A stretch of DNA of 64,000 nucleotides, from NCBI RefSeq assembly GCF_028830055.1, contig NZ_CP101655.1:2848498-2912497 (forward strand). Reading direction: 5' to 3'. The notes under the pieces are model-generated. The model worked only from the letters and a program-made list of their open reading frames with translations, had not been told where the DNA came from and searched no databases. The DNA is from Pseudomonas serboccidentalis (GTDB lineage Bacteria; Pseudomonadota; Gammaproteobacteria; Pseudomonadales; Pseudomonadaceae). A program made the position numbers and the translations under genes. This document shows, piece by piece, positions 42,449 to 49,774 of this stretch (the first letter of the stretch is position 1; each line of letters begins with the position of its first letter).

Positions 42449-43207
42449 TCAACTTGACTGAATAATGCTCAACCGCTCACCGACCACCATCTCGGTAATC
42501 CAGTCCACCAGAATCGAGGTGTAGGCCTGCTGCGAAACCGGCTCGCTCAAGGCGTGGTCAGCCCCGTCGATGATCCGGTGCGTCAGCGAATGCGTCTGCT
42601 GACACGCCGCGCGGTAACTCATGATCGTTGAGTGCGGCACGTAGTCGTCGGTTTCCGATTCCACCAGCAACACATCCCCGGTGAACTGCGAACAGGCGTG
42701 CAAGGCGCGATTGCTGTCGGCGCGCACCAGGGTGCCGCGATAGTCACGCAGGTCAGCCTTGTCCAGATCACGCTTGGGCGTGTGCCATTGATCGTCGCGA
42801 TACAGCGCCGGCACCCGCAGCGCCAGCCAGCGCACCGGGCGCAACGAGGTGAGAATCGACGCCAGGTAGCCGCCGTAACTGGTGCCGACCACCGCAATCG
42901 CCGAGGTGTCGAGCGCCGGGTGCGCGAGCAATCGGTCGTAGGCCGCGAGCAGGTCGCGCAGATTGTCTTCGCGGGTCACCCGGGTCAGCGGAATGCCGGT
43001 GCCACCGGTGTGGCCGCGCAGGTCGAAGGTCAGGCACACACAGCCAAGCCCGGCGATGCCCTTGGCGCGCTCAAGGTCGCGCTCCTGGCTACCGCCCCAG
43101 CCGTGGACAAACAACACGCCGGGGACTTTCGATTTGGGACTGAGAAACGTCCCGCTCATCTGTTCGTCATCAATGTCGATTTGAATGCTTTCGCTTCTAG
43201 CCGTCAT
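42449..43207 (-). CDS. Alpha/beta hydrolase
   Basis: A 252-residue serine hydrolase. The nucleophile elbow is VVGTSYGGYLAS (GxSxG), the oxyanion strand VLFVHGWGGSQERD, and the acid and base lie in VESETDDYVP and IDGADHAL. It resembles dienelactone-hydrolase or peptidase-S9-like small hydrolases. Its start lies inside the last codons of the upstream DUF3182 gene (11-bp overlap), so the pair is co-translated; a shared pathway is inferred. Confidence 0.85.
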   Translation of the reverse strand: MTARSESIQIDIDDEQMSGTFLSPKSKVPGVLFVHGWGGSQERDLERAKGIAGLGCVCLTFDLRGHTGGTGIPLTRVTREDNLRDLLAAYDRLLAHPALDTSAIAVVGTSYGGYLASILTSLRPVRWLALRVPALYRDDQWHTPKRDLDKADLRDYRGTLVRADSNRALHACSQFTGDVLLVESETDDYVPHSTIMSYRAACQQTHSLTHRIIDGADHALSEPVSQQAYTSILVDWITEMVVGERLSIIQSS

Positions 43208-44306
43208 AGGATTTGACCGTTACGAATTTGAGGAGGAAGTCGCTGTTCTCGGCCGGCCCGCGATAGATTTCGATGGCGTCCGCCGGCAGGGTTTGATCGC
43301 TGTAGGTTTCCACCGTCGACACGCGGATCGCCGGCATCTGCGGATCGTTGACGAAGCCTTGCAGCGCGGCCAGTTCAGCGCTGCTGGCACCGCCCATGCG
43401 CCAGGATTGTTCGAGCACACCGCTGCGGGGTTTGCCATTGCTGTCCAGGCCTTGGGCAATGTCGTAGTTGCGGCGTGAGGCGTAGAAACCTGGATAGGCC
43501 TCATCCGCCGCCCGGTCGAAAATCTGCGCCTGTCCGATGGCCAGACGCACTTCCTCCGGCAGCTCCAGCGCCAGCACCTGCTCGTAACCGCCCTGCACCA
43601 CCAGCAGATTCGAGCCGCCGTAGACGTCTTCGCCATGGGCATCCTGGGTCAAGTATTGATCACCGCAGTAACTCAGCACCTTGCCGCCGATGAATGACTG
43701 GCCGACGCTGTGGGTGAAGACCTTGCTCAAGTCCTGCTCCAGCACCACGCCTTCACGAAACAGTTGAGGGGCGTCCGCACGGGCGAGCACTTCATCGAAG
43801 GCATCGAGGCTGTCGATAACTTCCTGGCCGCGACCGGCACAGGCGTGAATCGGCTTCAGACGGATCGGCCCGCTGTACAGCAGATGTTCGGCGGCGGGCC
43901 GCGCATCTTCCAGGGCAAACACGGTCAGGCCATCGAGTACCACATCGCGCACGCGCTCGGAGAACAGCGGCGCCCAGCCTTGGGGCGCGTGGGCCAGATG
44001 ACTGCGCAGGCCGTGACTGATCGCCTTGGTGCAGATGAAATCGTGTTCGACGAATCCGCCCCACAAGTCATCCGCGCTATTGATGCCCAATGCCTGCGCC
44101 TGGCTGGCACCGACAATGGTTTGCGTCGGCAACCAGTACAGGTCGCGACCACGGTGTTTTTCCGGGTCGTAGGTGCCGGCGAATTCGAGCCCGAGAATTT
44201 GCGCCAGCCAACGGGCCAGCGCCTTGTTGGTCTGCACTTCGTGTTGCGGTGCGCCAGCGCGCACCGAGTGCGCGACGATCATTTTCCTGCTCGGCGTCGG
44301 GGTCAT
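43197..44306 (-). CDS. DUF3182 family protein, ATP-grasp-like
   Basis: A 369-residue protein starting at ATG 44306. The family has no established function. I see features of an ATP-grasp ligase: a substrate-side N-domain (KMIVAHSVRAGAPQHEVQTNKALARWLA), the nucleotide-loop-like IRLKPIHACAGRGQEVIDS, and VVLEQDLSKVFTHSVGQSFIGG followed by VYGGSNLLVVQGGYEQVL with acidic residues. Assignment to ATP-grasp is inference. Coupled by overlap to an alpha/beta hydrolase, suggesting build-and-cleave enzymes of a small amide or ester. Confidence 0.8.
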   Translation of the reverse strand: MTPTPSRKMIVAHSVRAGAPQHEVQTNKALARWLAQILGLEFAGTYDPEKHRGRDLYWLPTQTIVGASQAQALGINSADDLWGGFVEHDFICTKAISHGLRSHLAHAPQGWAPLFSERVRDVVLDGLTVFALEDARPAAEHLLYSGPIRLKPIHACAGRGQEVIDSLDAFDEVLARADAPQLFREGVVLEQDLSKVFTHSVGQSFIGGKVLSYCGDQYLTQDAHGEDVYGGSNLLVVQGGYEQVLALELPEEVRLAIGQAQIFDRAADEAYPGFYASRRNYDIAQGLDSNGKPRSGVLEQSWRMGGASSAELAALQGFVNDPQMPAIRVSTVETYSDQTLPADAIEIYRGPAENSDFLLKFVTVKSYDG

Positions 44307-44492
44307 GCGTTCCCCTTGCAACGGTTTGGTGAATGTAGTGATGAACGGTGCAGAGATCAGGCCAACGGTGGATTCAGGGAAATGCTCGGTTAATCAGAAA
44401 CTTGGCGAAAAGGTGCTGGCATCGCGCCTGTTTCAATCTGCACGACGGCCGATAAATCCCCGGCAATTTGCACGATCTCGCAATGCCCCCCC

Positions 44493-44581
44493 CTGTAGGC
44501 ATGAGCCGGCTCGCGATAACGGAGGATCAGTCGCTTGGTTTCCAGCTGACAGATTGCAATCGCGAGCAGGCTCACTCCTGC
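44493..44581. repeat. REPIN, family B (copy 4, diverged)
   Basis: The left unit CTGTAGGCATGAGCCGGCTC...GCGATAAC is diverged; the right unit ATCGCGAGCAGGCTCACTCC is intact. It ends next to the stop of the AraC regulator gene. The rest of the 276-bp gap (44307-44492) shows no site that I recognise. Confidence 0.75.
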
Positions 44582-44582
44582 A

Positions 44583-45584
44583 TCAGGTGGTCGGTGTTTT
44601 CACGGGCGGGGTCACCCCAAACCGCGCCCGATAATCACTCGGCGCCAACCCGGTGACTTTTTTGAAGATCGCGCGAAACGCTCCCGGGTCCTGATAGCCC
44701 ACCGTCCAGGCAATGTGGTCGATAGTGCCGTTGGTGAACTCCAGCAGCTCTCGTGCCTTGCCAACCCGCAGATGCTGGCAGTATTCGGTGGGTTTCAACC
44801 CGGTCGCCGCGCGAAAGCGACGCAAAAACGTGCGCTCCTCCAGCCCCGCCCGCTCGGCCATCGAGGTCAGCGAAACGTCGGTCGCCCCGGTGCTTTGCAG
44901 CCAATGCTGGACCTTCAGAATCGACGCATCGCCATGGCCCAGGATCGGCGCAAAATTGCTGCCGCAGGCACTGGCGCTGTCACTGTGTTCCATCACCAGA
45001 AACCGCGCGGTGCCGCTGGCGATGCTCGGCCCGAGCAGGCGATCGACCAGACGCAAGCCCAGCTCCGACCAGGCCATCAGCCCGGCGGTGGTGATCAGGT
45101 CGCCGTCATCGACAATCGGTGTATCCGCCTTGAGCCGAATGTTCGGATAACGCTCGGCAAACGTCTTGGTTGAAGTCCAGTGCGTGGTCGCGCTGCGACC
45201 GTCGAGCAGGCCGCTTTCGGCCAGCAGCAATGAACCCACGCAGACACCGCCGAGGGTCGCGCCGAGAGCATGCTGATCCCGCAGCCATTGCAGCAACGCC
45301 GTTGAAACCCCGGACGCAGAAAACCCGCCGAGGGACGGTGGAATCAGCACCGCCAGCAAACCATTGTCAGCGTCTGGATGACTGTCATAAACCCGCTGCG
45401 GCGTCTGCTTCGCGTCGGCTTGCCAATGACTGACGCGCAGCACGGGCAACTGCGCAGCCTGATGCTCGGCAGCTATCCGGTTGGCGACCGCGAACAGGTC
45501 GGTCAGACCATGCACCGCCGCCAGCTGCGCGCCCGGGTAAATCAGTACGCCCAGTTCCACCGTAGCGGCTGTTTCTGCGCCCAT
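44583..45584 (-). CDS. GlxA-family AraC-type transcriptional regulator
   Basis: A 333-residue regulator. ATG 45584 begins the N-terminal DJ-1/PfpI-like domain (VELGVLIYPGAQLAAVHGLTDLF, LGGVCVGSLLLAESGLLDG). The Cys in GVCVGS occupies the nucleophile-elbow position. The C-terminal AraC helix-turn-helix pair includes MAERAGLEERTFLRRFRAATGLKP and IAWTVGYQDPGAFRAIFKKVTGL. It is divergent from an isochorismatase-like gene with 100 bp between, so it probably controls that gene. Confidence 0.92.
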   Translation of the reverse strand: MGAETAATVELGVLIYPGAQLAAVHGLTDLFAVANRIAAEHQAAQLPVLRVSHWQADAKQTPQRVYDSHPDADNGLLAVLIPPSLGGFSASGVSTALLQWLRDQHALGATLGGVCVGSLLLAESGLLDGRSATTHWTSTKTFAERYPNIRLKADTPIVDDGDLITTAGLMAWSELGLRLVDRLLGPSIASGTARFLVMEHSDSASACGSNFAPILGHGDASILKVQHWLQSTGATDVSLTSMAERAGLEERTFLRRFRAATGLKPTEYCQHLRVGKARELLEFTNGTIDHIAWTVGYQDPGAFRAIFKKVTGLAPSDYRARFGVTPPVKTPTT

Positions 45585-45684
45585 GTCAGTTTTCCCCTGC
45601 TTATTGTCGGTACGGCCAATCCTCGAAACGCCGGCCAACGCCAATACTGAATCCACTTTCAGCCCATGCATCGAGGACACACCC

Positions 45685-46233
45685 ATGACCAGGCAAGCGC
45701 TCATCGTAGTCGATATCCAGAACGACTACTTCCCCCAAGGCAAATGGCCGCTGGTGGGGGCTGAAGCCGCCGCCGACAACGCTGCACGGCTGATCGCGGC
45801 CTTTCGCGAGACCGGTGATCCGGTGGTGCACATCCGCCACGAATTCGCCTCGGCGGACGCACCGTTTTTCACCCCCGGTTCGGACGGCGCAAAACTGCAT
45901 TCCAAAGTACTCAATCGCCCGGACGAACCGGTGGTGCTCAAGCACTTCGTCAATTCATTCCGGGAGACCAATCTGCAATCGATCCTCGATGAACAAGGCA
46001 TCAAGGATCTGGTGATCGTCGGCAGCATGAGCCACATGTGCATCGACGGCATCACCCGCGCCGCCGCGGATCTGGGCTACGGCGTCACGGTGATTCACGA
46101 CGCCTGCGCCAGCCGCGACCTTGAGTTCAACGGCCTCACGGTGCCCGCCGCCCAGGTTCACGCTGCGTTCATGTCGGCGCTGGGTTTCGCCTACGCCAGC
46201 GTGGTGTCGGCCGACGAGTTCCTGCGTCGTTGA
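45685..46233 (+). CDS. Isochorismatase-like cysteine hydrolase
   Basis: A 182-residue hydrolase with the family triad Asp10 (IVVDIQNDYF), Lys86 (VVLKHFVNSF) and Cys119 (GSMSHMCIDG). ATG 45685 follows GAGG. Members split amide or enol-ether bonds (nicotinamidase, carbamoylases, isochorismatase); the substrate here is unknown. A terminator follows directly, so it is monocistronic and likely under the divergent GlxA-type regulator. Confidence 0.9.
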   Translation: MTRQALIVVDIQNDYFPQGKWPLVGAEAAADNAARLIAAFRETGDPVVHIRHEFASADAPFFTPGSDGAKLHSKVLNRPDEPVVLKHFVNSFRETNLQSILDEQGIKDLVIVGSMSHMCIDGITRAAADLGYGVTVIHDACASRDLEFNGLTVPAAQVHAAFMSALGFAYASVVSADEFLRR

Positions 46234-46261
46234 TCGATCAGGACATACTTGGCAAAACATG

Positions 46262-46287
46262 CGCCCGCCACGTTGCGGGCGTTTTTT
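46262..46287 (+). terminator. Rho-independent terminator of the cysteine hydrolase gene
   Basis: CGCCCGC (46262-46268) pairs with GCGGGCG (46275-46281), with six T immediately after (46282-46287). Confidence 0.9.
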
Positions 46288-46303
46288 CGCCTGTCATAAA
46301 AAT

Positions 46304-46315
46304 CTCACGCGTGAG
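46304..46315. promoter_or_regulatory. yjf operon operator-like palindrome 1
   Basis: CTCACGCGTGAG, a perfect 12-bp palindrome. With its flanks it reads TCTCACGCGTGAGCCA, an exact inverted copy of the 16-mer at 46347-46362. It ends 3 bp before the -35 box. Confidence 0.75.
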
Positions 46316-46318
46316 CCA

Positions 46319-46347
46319 TTGATGGCACTTTGAATTGGTTGTAGTGT
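46319..46347 (+). promoter_or_regulatory. Candidate sigma70 promoter of the yjf-type operon
   Basis: TTGATG (46319-46324), a 17-bp spacer, TAGTGT (46342-46347). The predicted start point near 46354 falls inside the second palindrome. The promoter fits exactly between the two palindromes, the layout expected for a repressor-controlled promoter. Confidence 0.65.
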
Positions 46348-46349
46348 GG

Positions 46350-46361
46350 CTCACGCGTGAG
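46350..46361. promoter_or_regulatory. yjf operon operator-like palindrome 2
   Basis: A second exact CTCACGCGTGAG, 46 bp centre to centre from the first, in the mirror-image flank TGGCTCACGCGTGAGA. It overlaps the expected transcription start and lies 23 bp ahead of the first gene. Confidence 0.75.
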
Positions 46362-46384
46362 ATGTTCATAACGGAGTCATCGCC

Positions 46385-47053
46385 ATGAAAAGCCGCTCCC
46401 CCACTGTTGCGTCAGAGAGCCCAAAGGGAGAGCGCTCGAAACCGTCCGCGAAAAAGCCGTCGAGCTTCTACATGAAGCAGATGCGCGCGGGCCTGGCTGC
46501 CGCCGGTTATGTGAAACACGAAACTTGGGTGCTTCCGGAAAACCGAAGCTTGCTCAAGCAAATGGAGCAACAGCTACGCCAACCGATTCTGGCTGGCTCA
46601 TTCATGTCGGAGAATTACATGAGCGCAGGCAACAACTGGAATATCGATAGCCTCTTCAACGCCCTCAAGGCACTGGATGAGGTGGCTTCGCAGGAGATCA
46701 CACTGTCTCTGATCCAGAGCTCCGAACCCAGCATCAAGCTGGAAATGAACGAATTCGGCGGTCTGCCGATTCACATCGCCGTGGCCGGTGCACAGATCAT
46801 CGTCGACACCGTGCTGGTGGACATCGATTCGATCACTGACGTGCGCGCCTTCAACGATGCCGTGCTGCGCAGCCGGGAAATGTTCCCGCTGTCGTCGATC
46901 GGTATCGAGTCGATGCCCAACGGCCAGACCGTCTACAACATGTTTGGCGCGCTCAGCGCCGACTCGAGCCTGACCAACGTCGTCACCGAGGTGAAAACCC
47001 TGGTCGACAACGTGCAGCGCGCGAGCGAAGCCTTCGAACACTTCTTCAAGTAA
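46385..47053 (+). CDS. yjfI: DUF2170 (YjfI-like) protein
   Basis: A 222-residue cytoplasmic protein, first gene of the operon. The ATG follows CGGAG. The first 30 residues are basic and Ser/Lys rich (RSKPSAKKPSSFYMKQMRAG), and KQMRAGLAAAGYVKHETWVLPENR resembles a DNA-binding-like start, followed by a DUF2170 body (ITLSLIQSSEPSIKLEMNEF, REMFPLSSIGIESMPNG). Function unknown. The basic helix-like N-terminus makes it a candidate for the regulator of its own palindromes, but that is speculation. Confidence 0.88.
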   Translation: MKSRSPTVASESPKGERSKPSAKKPSSFYMKQMRAGLAAAGYVKHETWVLPENRSLLKQMEQQLRQPILAGSFMSENYMSAGNNWNIDSLFNALKALDEVASQEITLSLIQSSEPSIKLEMNEFGGLPIHIAVAGAQIIVDTVLVDIDSITDVRAFNDAVLRSREMFPLSSIGIESMPNGQTVYNMFGALSADSSLTNVVTEVKTLVDNVQRASEAFEHFFK

Positions 47054-47070
47054 TCAACAGGGAATATCCA

Positions 47071-47769
47071 ATGACTCAGTCCATCTGGAGCAAGTTGTTC
47101 ACCGCTCTGCGCGGCGGCGCCAATGAAGTCGGCGAAGCGATCGTCGACCAACAGGCCCTGCGCATCCTCGACCAGGAAATCCGCGACGCCGACACCGCGC
47201 TGTCCAATGCCCGTCGCGAGCTGGTCACCATCATGGCCAAGCACAAACTGGCTGCCGACCGCGTGAGCGAGTACGACGCCAAGATCAAGGACCTGGAAGC
47301 CAAGGCGGTTTCCGCGCTGAACGCCGGCCGTGAAGACCTGGCCATGGAAGTGGCCGAAGCGATTTCGACCCTGACCAACGACCTGACCGCTGAAAAGGCC
47401 CAGAGCGACGAGTTCGGCACCTACGCCGAAAACATGCGCAAGGACATCACCAAGGCCGAGTCGCGGATCAAGAGCCTGCGCCAGCAGGTGGACATGGCCA
47501 AGGCCCGTGAAAGCGTGCAGAAGGCGCAGGTCAGCGCGTCCATCGCCAGCGGCGGCGCCAACGGCAAACTGGAAACCGCGGTCGGTACCCTGAACCGTCT
47601 GCAAGCCAAGCAGCAGCAACGTGCCGCCGAACTGAGCGCCGCCGATGAACTGGCCGACGCTTCGACCGGCAACGATCTGGAACGCAAACTGCGTGACGCC
47701 GGCATCACGCCGAACGAAGGCAGCGCCAATGCGATTCTTGAGCGTCTGAAGCAGAAGTCCGCTCAGTAA
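47071..47769 (+). CDS. PspA/IM30-family protein (YjfJ-like)
   Basis: A 232-residue, almost wholly helical coiled-coil protein: IWSKLFTALRGGANEVGEAI, QALRILDQEIRDADTALSNARREL, AESRIKSLRQQVDMAKARESV. PspA relatives (ESCRT-III fold) bind membrane lipids and mend or sense inner-membrane damage. No pspBC or pspF genes are near; instead it sits in the YjfI-J-K-L-M-C set, a distinct PspA context. Confidence 0.93.
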   Translation: MTQSIWSKLFTALRGGANEVGEAIVDQQALRILDQEIRDADTALSNARRELVTIMAKHKLAADRVSEYDAKIKDLEAKAVSALNAGREDLAMEVAEAISTLTNDLTAEKAQSDEFGTYAENMRKDITKAESRIKSLRQQVDMAKARESVQKAQVSASIASGGANGKLETAVGTLNRLQAKQQQRAAELSAADELADASTGNDLERKLRDAGITPNEGSANAILERLKQKSAQ

Positions 47770-47786
47770 GCAGCATCGCAAGCCCT

Positions 47787-47876
47787 TGTAGGAGTGAGCC
47801 TGCTCGCGATGAAGCCGGAACATTCAACCTCAGTGTTGTCTGGACCGCCGCCATCGCGAGCAGGCTCACTCCTACA
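47787..47876. repeat. REPIN, family B (copy 3), inside the yjf-type operon
   Basis: TGTAGGAGTGAGCCTGCTCG and its inverted copy ending CTCACTCCTACA at 47876. It divides the operon into yjfIJ and yjfKLMC. The 104 bp from here to the next start contain a weak TACACT-type -10 sequence at 47925-47930 with no good -35. Confidence 0.9.
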
Positions 47877-47980
47877 TTTTTTATGCTGTGCAAATGCCTC
47901 TGCTCGTTCGGCGCCATGCCCGGTACACTAGCGGCGCTTTTTTACGACGAACACCTCCACCCGCCTCAAGGAATGTACCC

Positions 47981-48628
47981 ATGGGATGGTTCAAAGATTT
48001 GCTGGGCACCAGCAACTGGCAGGCTGCCGCGTCCGCTCCAGTAGCCGGCGGCCCACTCGGAATGGCACAAGGCAAAGGCGTGCGGTTCGATTCGACCCTG
48101 GCATTGCTGCTCGATGGCAGCACTTCGGTGCAGGTTCCGGCGGCAGAAGCAATCTGGAGCGCCGGCTGGATCGACCTCGGCCAATCCAACAAACTGCATC
48201 GCTACTACCTCAACAACGAGGAATTCTGGCTGCAGATCCACGTCACCGGTGACGACCAGATCGAGTCGGTTACCCTGTTCAACTACCTCAGCTACGTGAC
48301 CGTCAACAGTGACGCCGAGCTGCAGCGCCTGGCTGGCCCCGACAGCCTGATCGGCCTGCCGACCTACACCCACGACGGCGTCCAGTACAGCCGCGAATGG
48401 GGCACCGAGCAGGGCCAGACCGAACTGGTGCCAATGACCGAACACGTGGTCAACCCGGACGAGAGCTACACCATCGAACATCACTCCATGCTTTACGCGC
48501 GCGAGACCGGCCTGACCGATCGCCGTGAATTGCTGCTGTTCTCCGTCGAGCAGGACGAGGAAGGCACCGTCAGCCTGAGCACCTCGCTGGGCATTTCGCT
48601 GTACACGACTGATCTGAGCACCATTTAA
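47981..48628 (+). CDS. yjfK: DUF2491 (YjfK-like) protein
   Basis: A 215-residue cytoplasmic protein. ATG 47981 follows AAGGA by seven bases; MGWFKDLLGTS is the family start. The body contains GVRFDSTLALLLDGSTSVQVP, DLGQSNKLHRYYLNNEEFWLQ and TEHVVNPDESYTIEHHSMLY. No catalytic motif. Function unknown; it always travels with the PspA, DUF350 and ATP-grasp partners found here. Confidence 0.9.
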   Translation: MGWFKDLLGTSNWQAAASAPVAGGPLGMAQGKGVRFDSTLALLLDGSTSVQVPAAEAIWSAGWIDLGQSNKLHRYYLNNEEFWLQIHVTGDDQIESVTLFNYLSYVTVNSDAELQRLAGPDSLIGLPTYTHDGVQYSREWGTEQGQTELVPMTEHVVNPDESYTIEHHSMLYARETGLTDRRELLLFSVEQDEEGTVSLSTSLGISLYTTDLSTI

Positions 48629-48642
48629 AAAGGAAGTTTTCC

Positions 48643-49068
48643 ATGCTGGAAGTGCTGGCCGTTTCCCTGAACAAGACCGCGCTGGTCGGTTTCGTCGTCT
48701 ACCTGATCGGCGCCGTGCTGCTGTTCATGCTGTTTCAGTTCGTCTACACCCGCATCACGCCACACAAAGAGTTCGAGCTGATCCGCTCCGGCAACATCGC
48801 CGCCGCCATCGCCCTGTCCGGCGCGATCATCGGCTTTGCGATTCCGGCCAGCAATGTCATCGCGTTTTCGGTCAACGTCCTCGATTTCGTGCTGTGGGCG
48901 GTGATTGCCGCCGTGGTGCAATTGCTCGCGTTCCTCGCCACCGGCCTGGTCCTCAAAGGCACCTCCAAGCGTATCGCCAACGGTGAAATCGCCTCGGGCA
49001 TCTACGTGGCCGCAGTGGCCATCAGCGTCGGCATGCTCAACGCCGCGTGCATGACCCCGTCCAACTGA
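48643..49068 (+). CDS. yjfL: DUF350 (YjfL-like) membrane protein
   Basis: A 141-residue protein with four predicted helices: ALVGFVVYLIGAVLLFMLFQ, IAAAIALSGAIIGFAIPAS, VLWAVIAAVVQLLAFLATG and IYVAAVAISVGMLNAACM. RITPHKEFELIRSGNIAAAI after helix 1 is the DUF350 signature. Role unknown; it gives the operon its membrane component. Confidence 0.92.
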   Translation: MLEVLAVSLNKTALVGFVVYLIGAVLLFMLFQFVYTRITPHKEFELIRSGNIAAAIALSGAIIGFAIPASNVIAFSVNVLDFVLWAVIAAVVQLLAFLATGLVLKGTSKRIANGEIASGIYVAAVAISVGMLNAACMTPSN

Positions 49069-49085
49069 TCGGCAGGAAGCCTTCG

Positions 49086-49772
49086 ATGAAACGCAGCAAG
49101 TACGTTCAACTGTCTCTCGCCGCTTCGGTGGCGCTGGCGATTTCCGGCGAGGTTGCCGCGCAGGATCAGCAACGTTTTCAATCTGTCGAGCAGTGCGTCG
49201 ACGCCGAAGTGGCCGCCGATGTCTGCTCCAACGCCTACGTCGCGGCATTGACCGAGCACCGACGCATCGCGCCGGCCTACGACGACAAGGCCAAGTGCGA
49301 CGCGGACTTTGCTGCCGACTGGTGCCAGAAAAACGCCGACGGCCGCTTCGTGCCGAAGCTCGGCGGGTTCAAGGTGCCACAGAACGTTGAGGCGCCGCAG
49401 GACCTGAATGCGATCGCCAACGCGCAGATGCCTGCCGGTGAAGCAGCCGCCACACAGAACGCGCAAAGCACTTCCCATTCCTCCGGCGGTGGTGGTGGCG
49501 GCAACGGTTGGCTCTCGGGCTGGCTGATCGGCAATGCGATGAGCAACAACGCCGACCGTACCGTTTATCGCGACCGCGACACGCGTCAGACCTACAACAC
49601 CTCGACGCAGTACCGCAAAATCGAATCGGCGCCGGCTACCCGCACCGACACCCGCTACGACAGCTCCCGAAGCAAACCGGTCAACGTCGCTTCGTCGACG
49701 TCCCGCGGCGGTTTCGGCAGCCAGTCTTCCGCCCGTAGCGGTTGGGGCGGCTGGGGCAGTTCGAGCAGCTGA
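49086..49772 (+). CDS. yjfM: DUF1190 (YjfM-like) secreted protein
   Basis: A 228-residue protein with a signal peptide (LSLAASVALAISGEVAA). The mature part has four Cys (37, 47, 71, 80: QCVDAEVAADVC, KCDADFAADWC), probably two disulfides, and then a low-complexity Gly/Ser/Asn region with SSGGGGGGNGWLSGWLIG and a Ser/Gly/Trp-rich tail. DUF1190 features. The flexible tail suggests contact with the cell surface or a partner. Function unknown. Confidence 0.9.
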   Translation: MKRSKYVQLSLAASVALAISGEVAAQDQQRFQSVEQCVDAEVAADVCSNAYVAALTEHRRIAPAYDDKAKCDADFAADWCQKNADGRFVPKLGGFKVPQNVEAPQDLNAIANAQMPAGEAAATQNAQSTSHSSGGGGGGNGWLSGWLIGNAMSNNADRTVYRDRDTRQTYNTSTQYRKIESAPATRTDTRYDSSRSKPVNVASSTSRGGFGSQSSARSGWGGWGSSSS

Positions 49773-49774
49773 CC

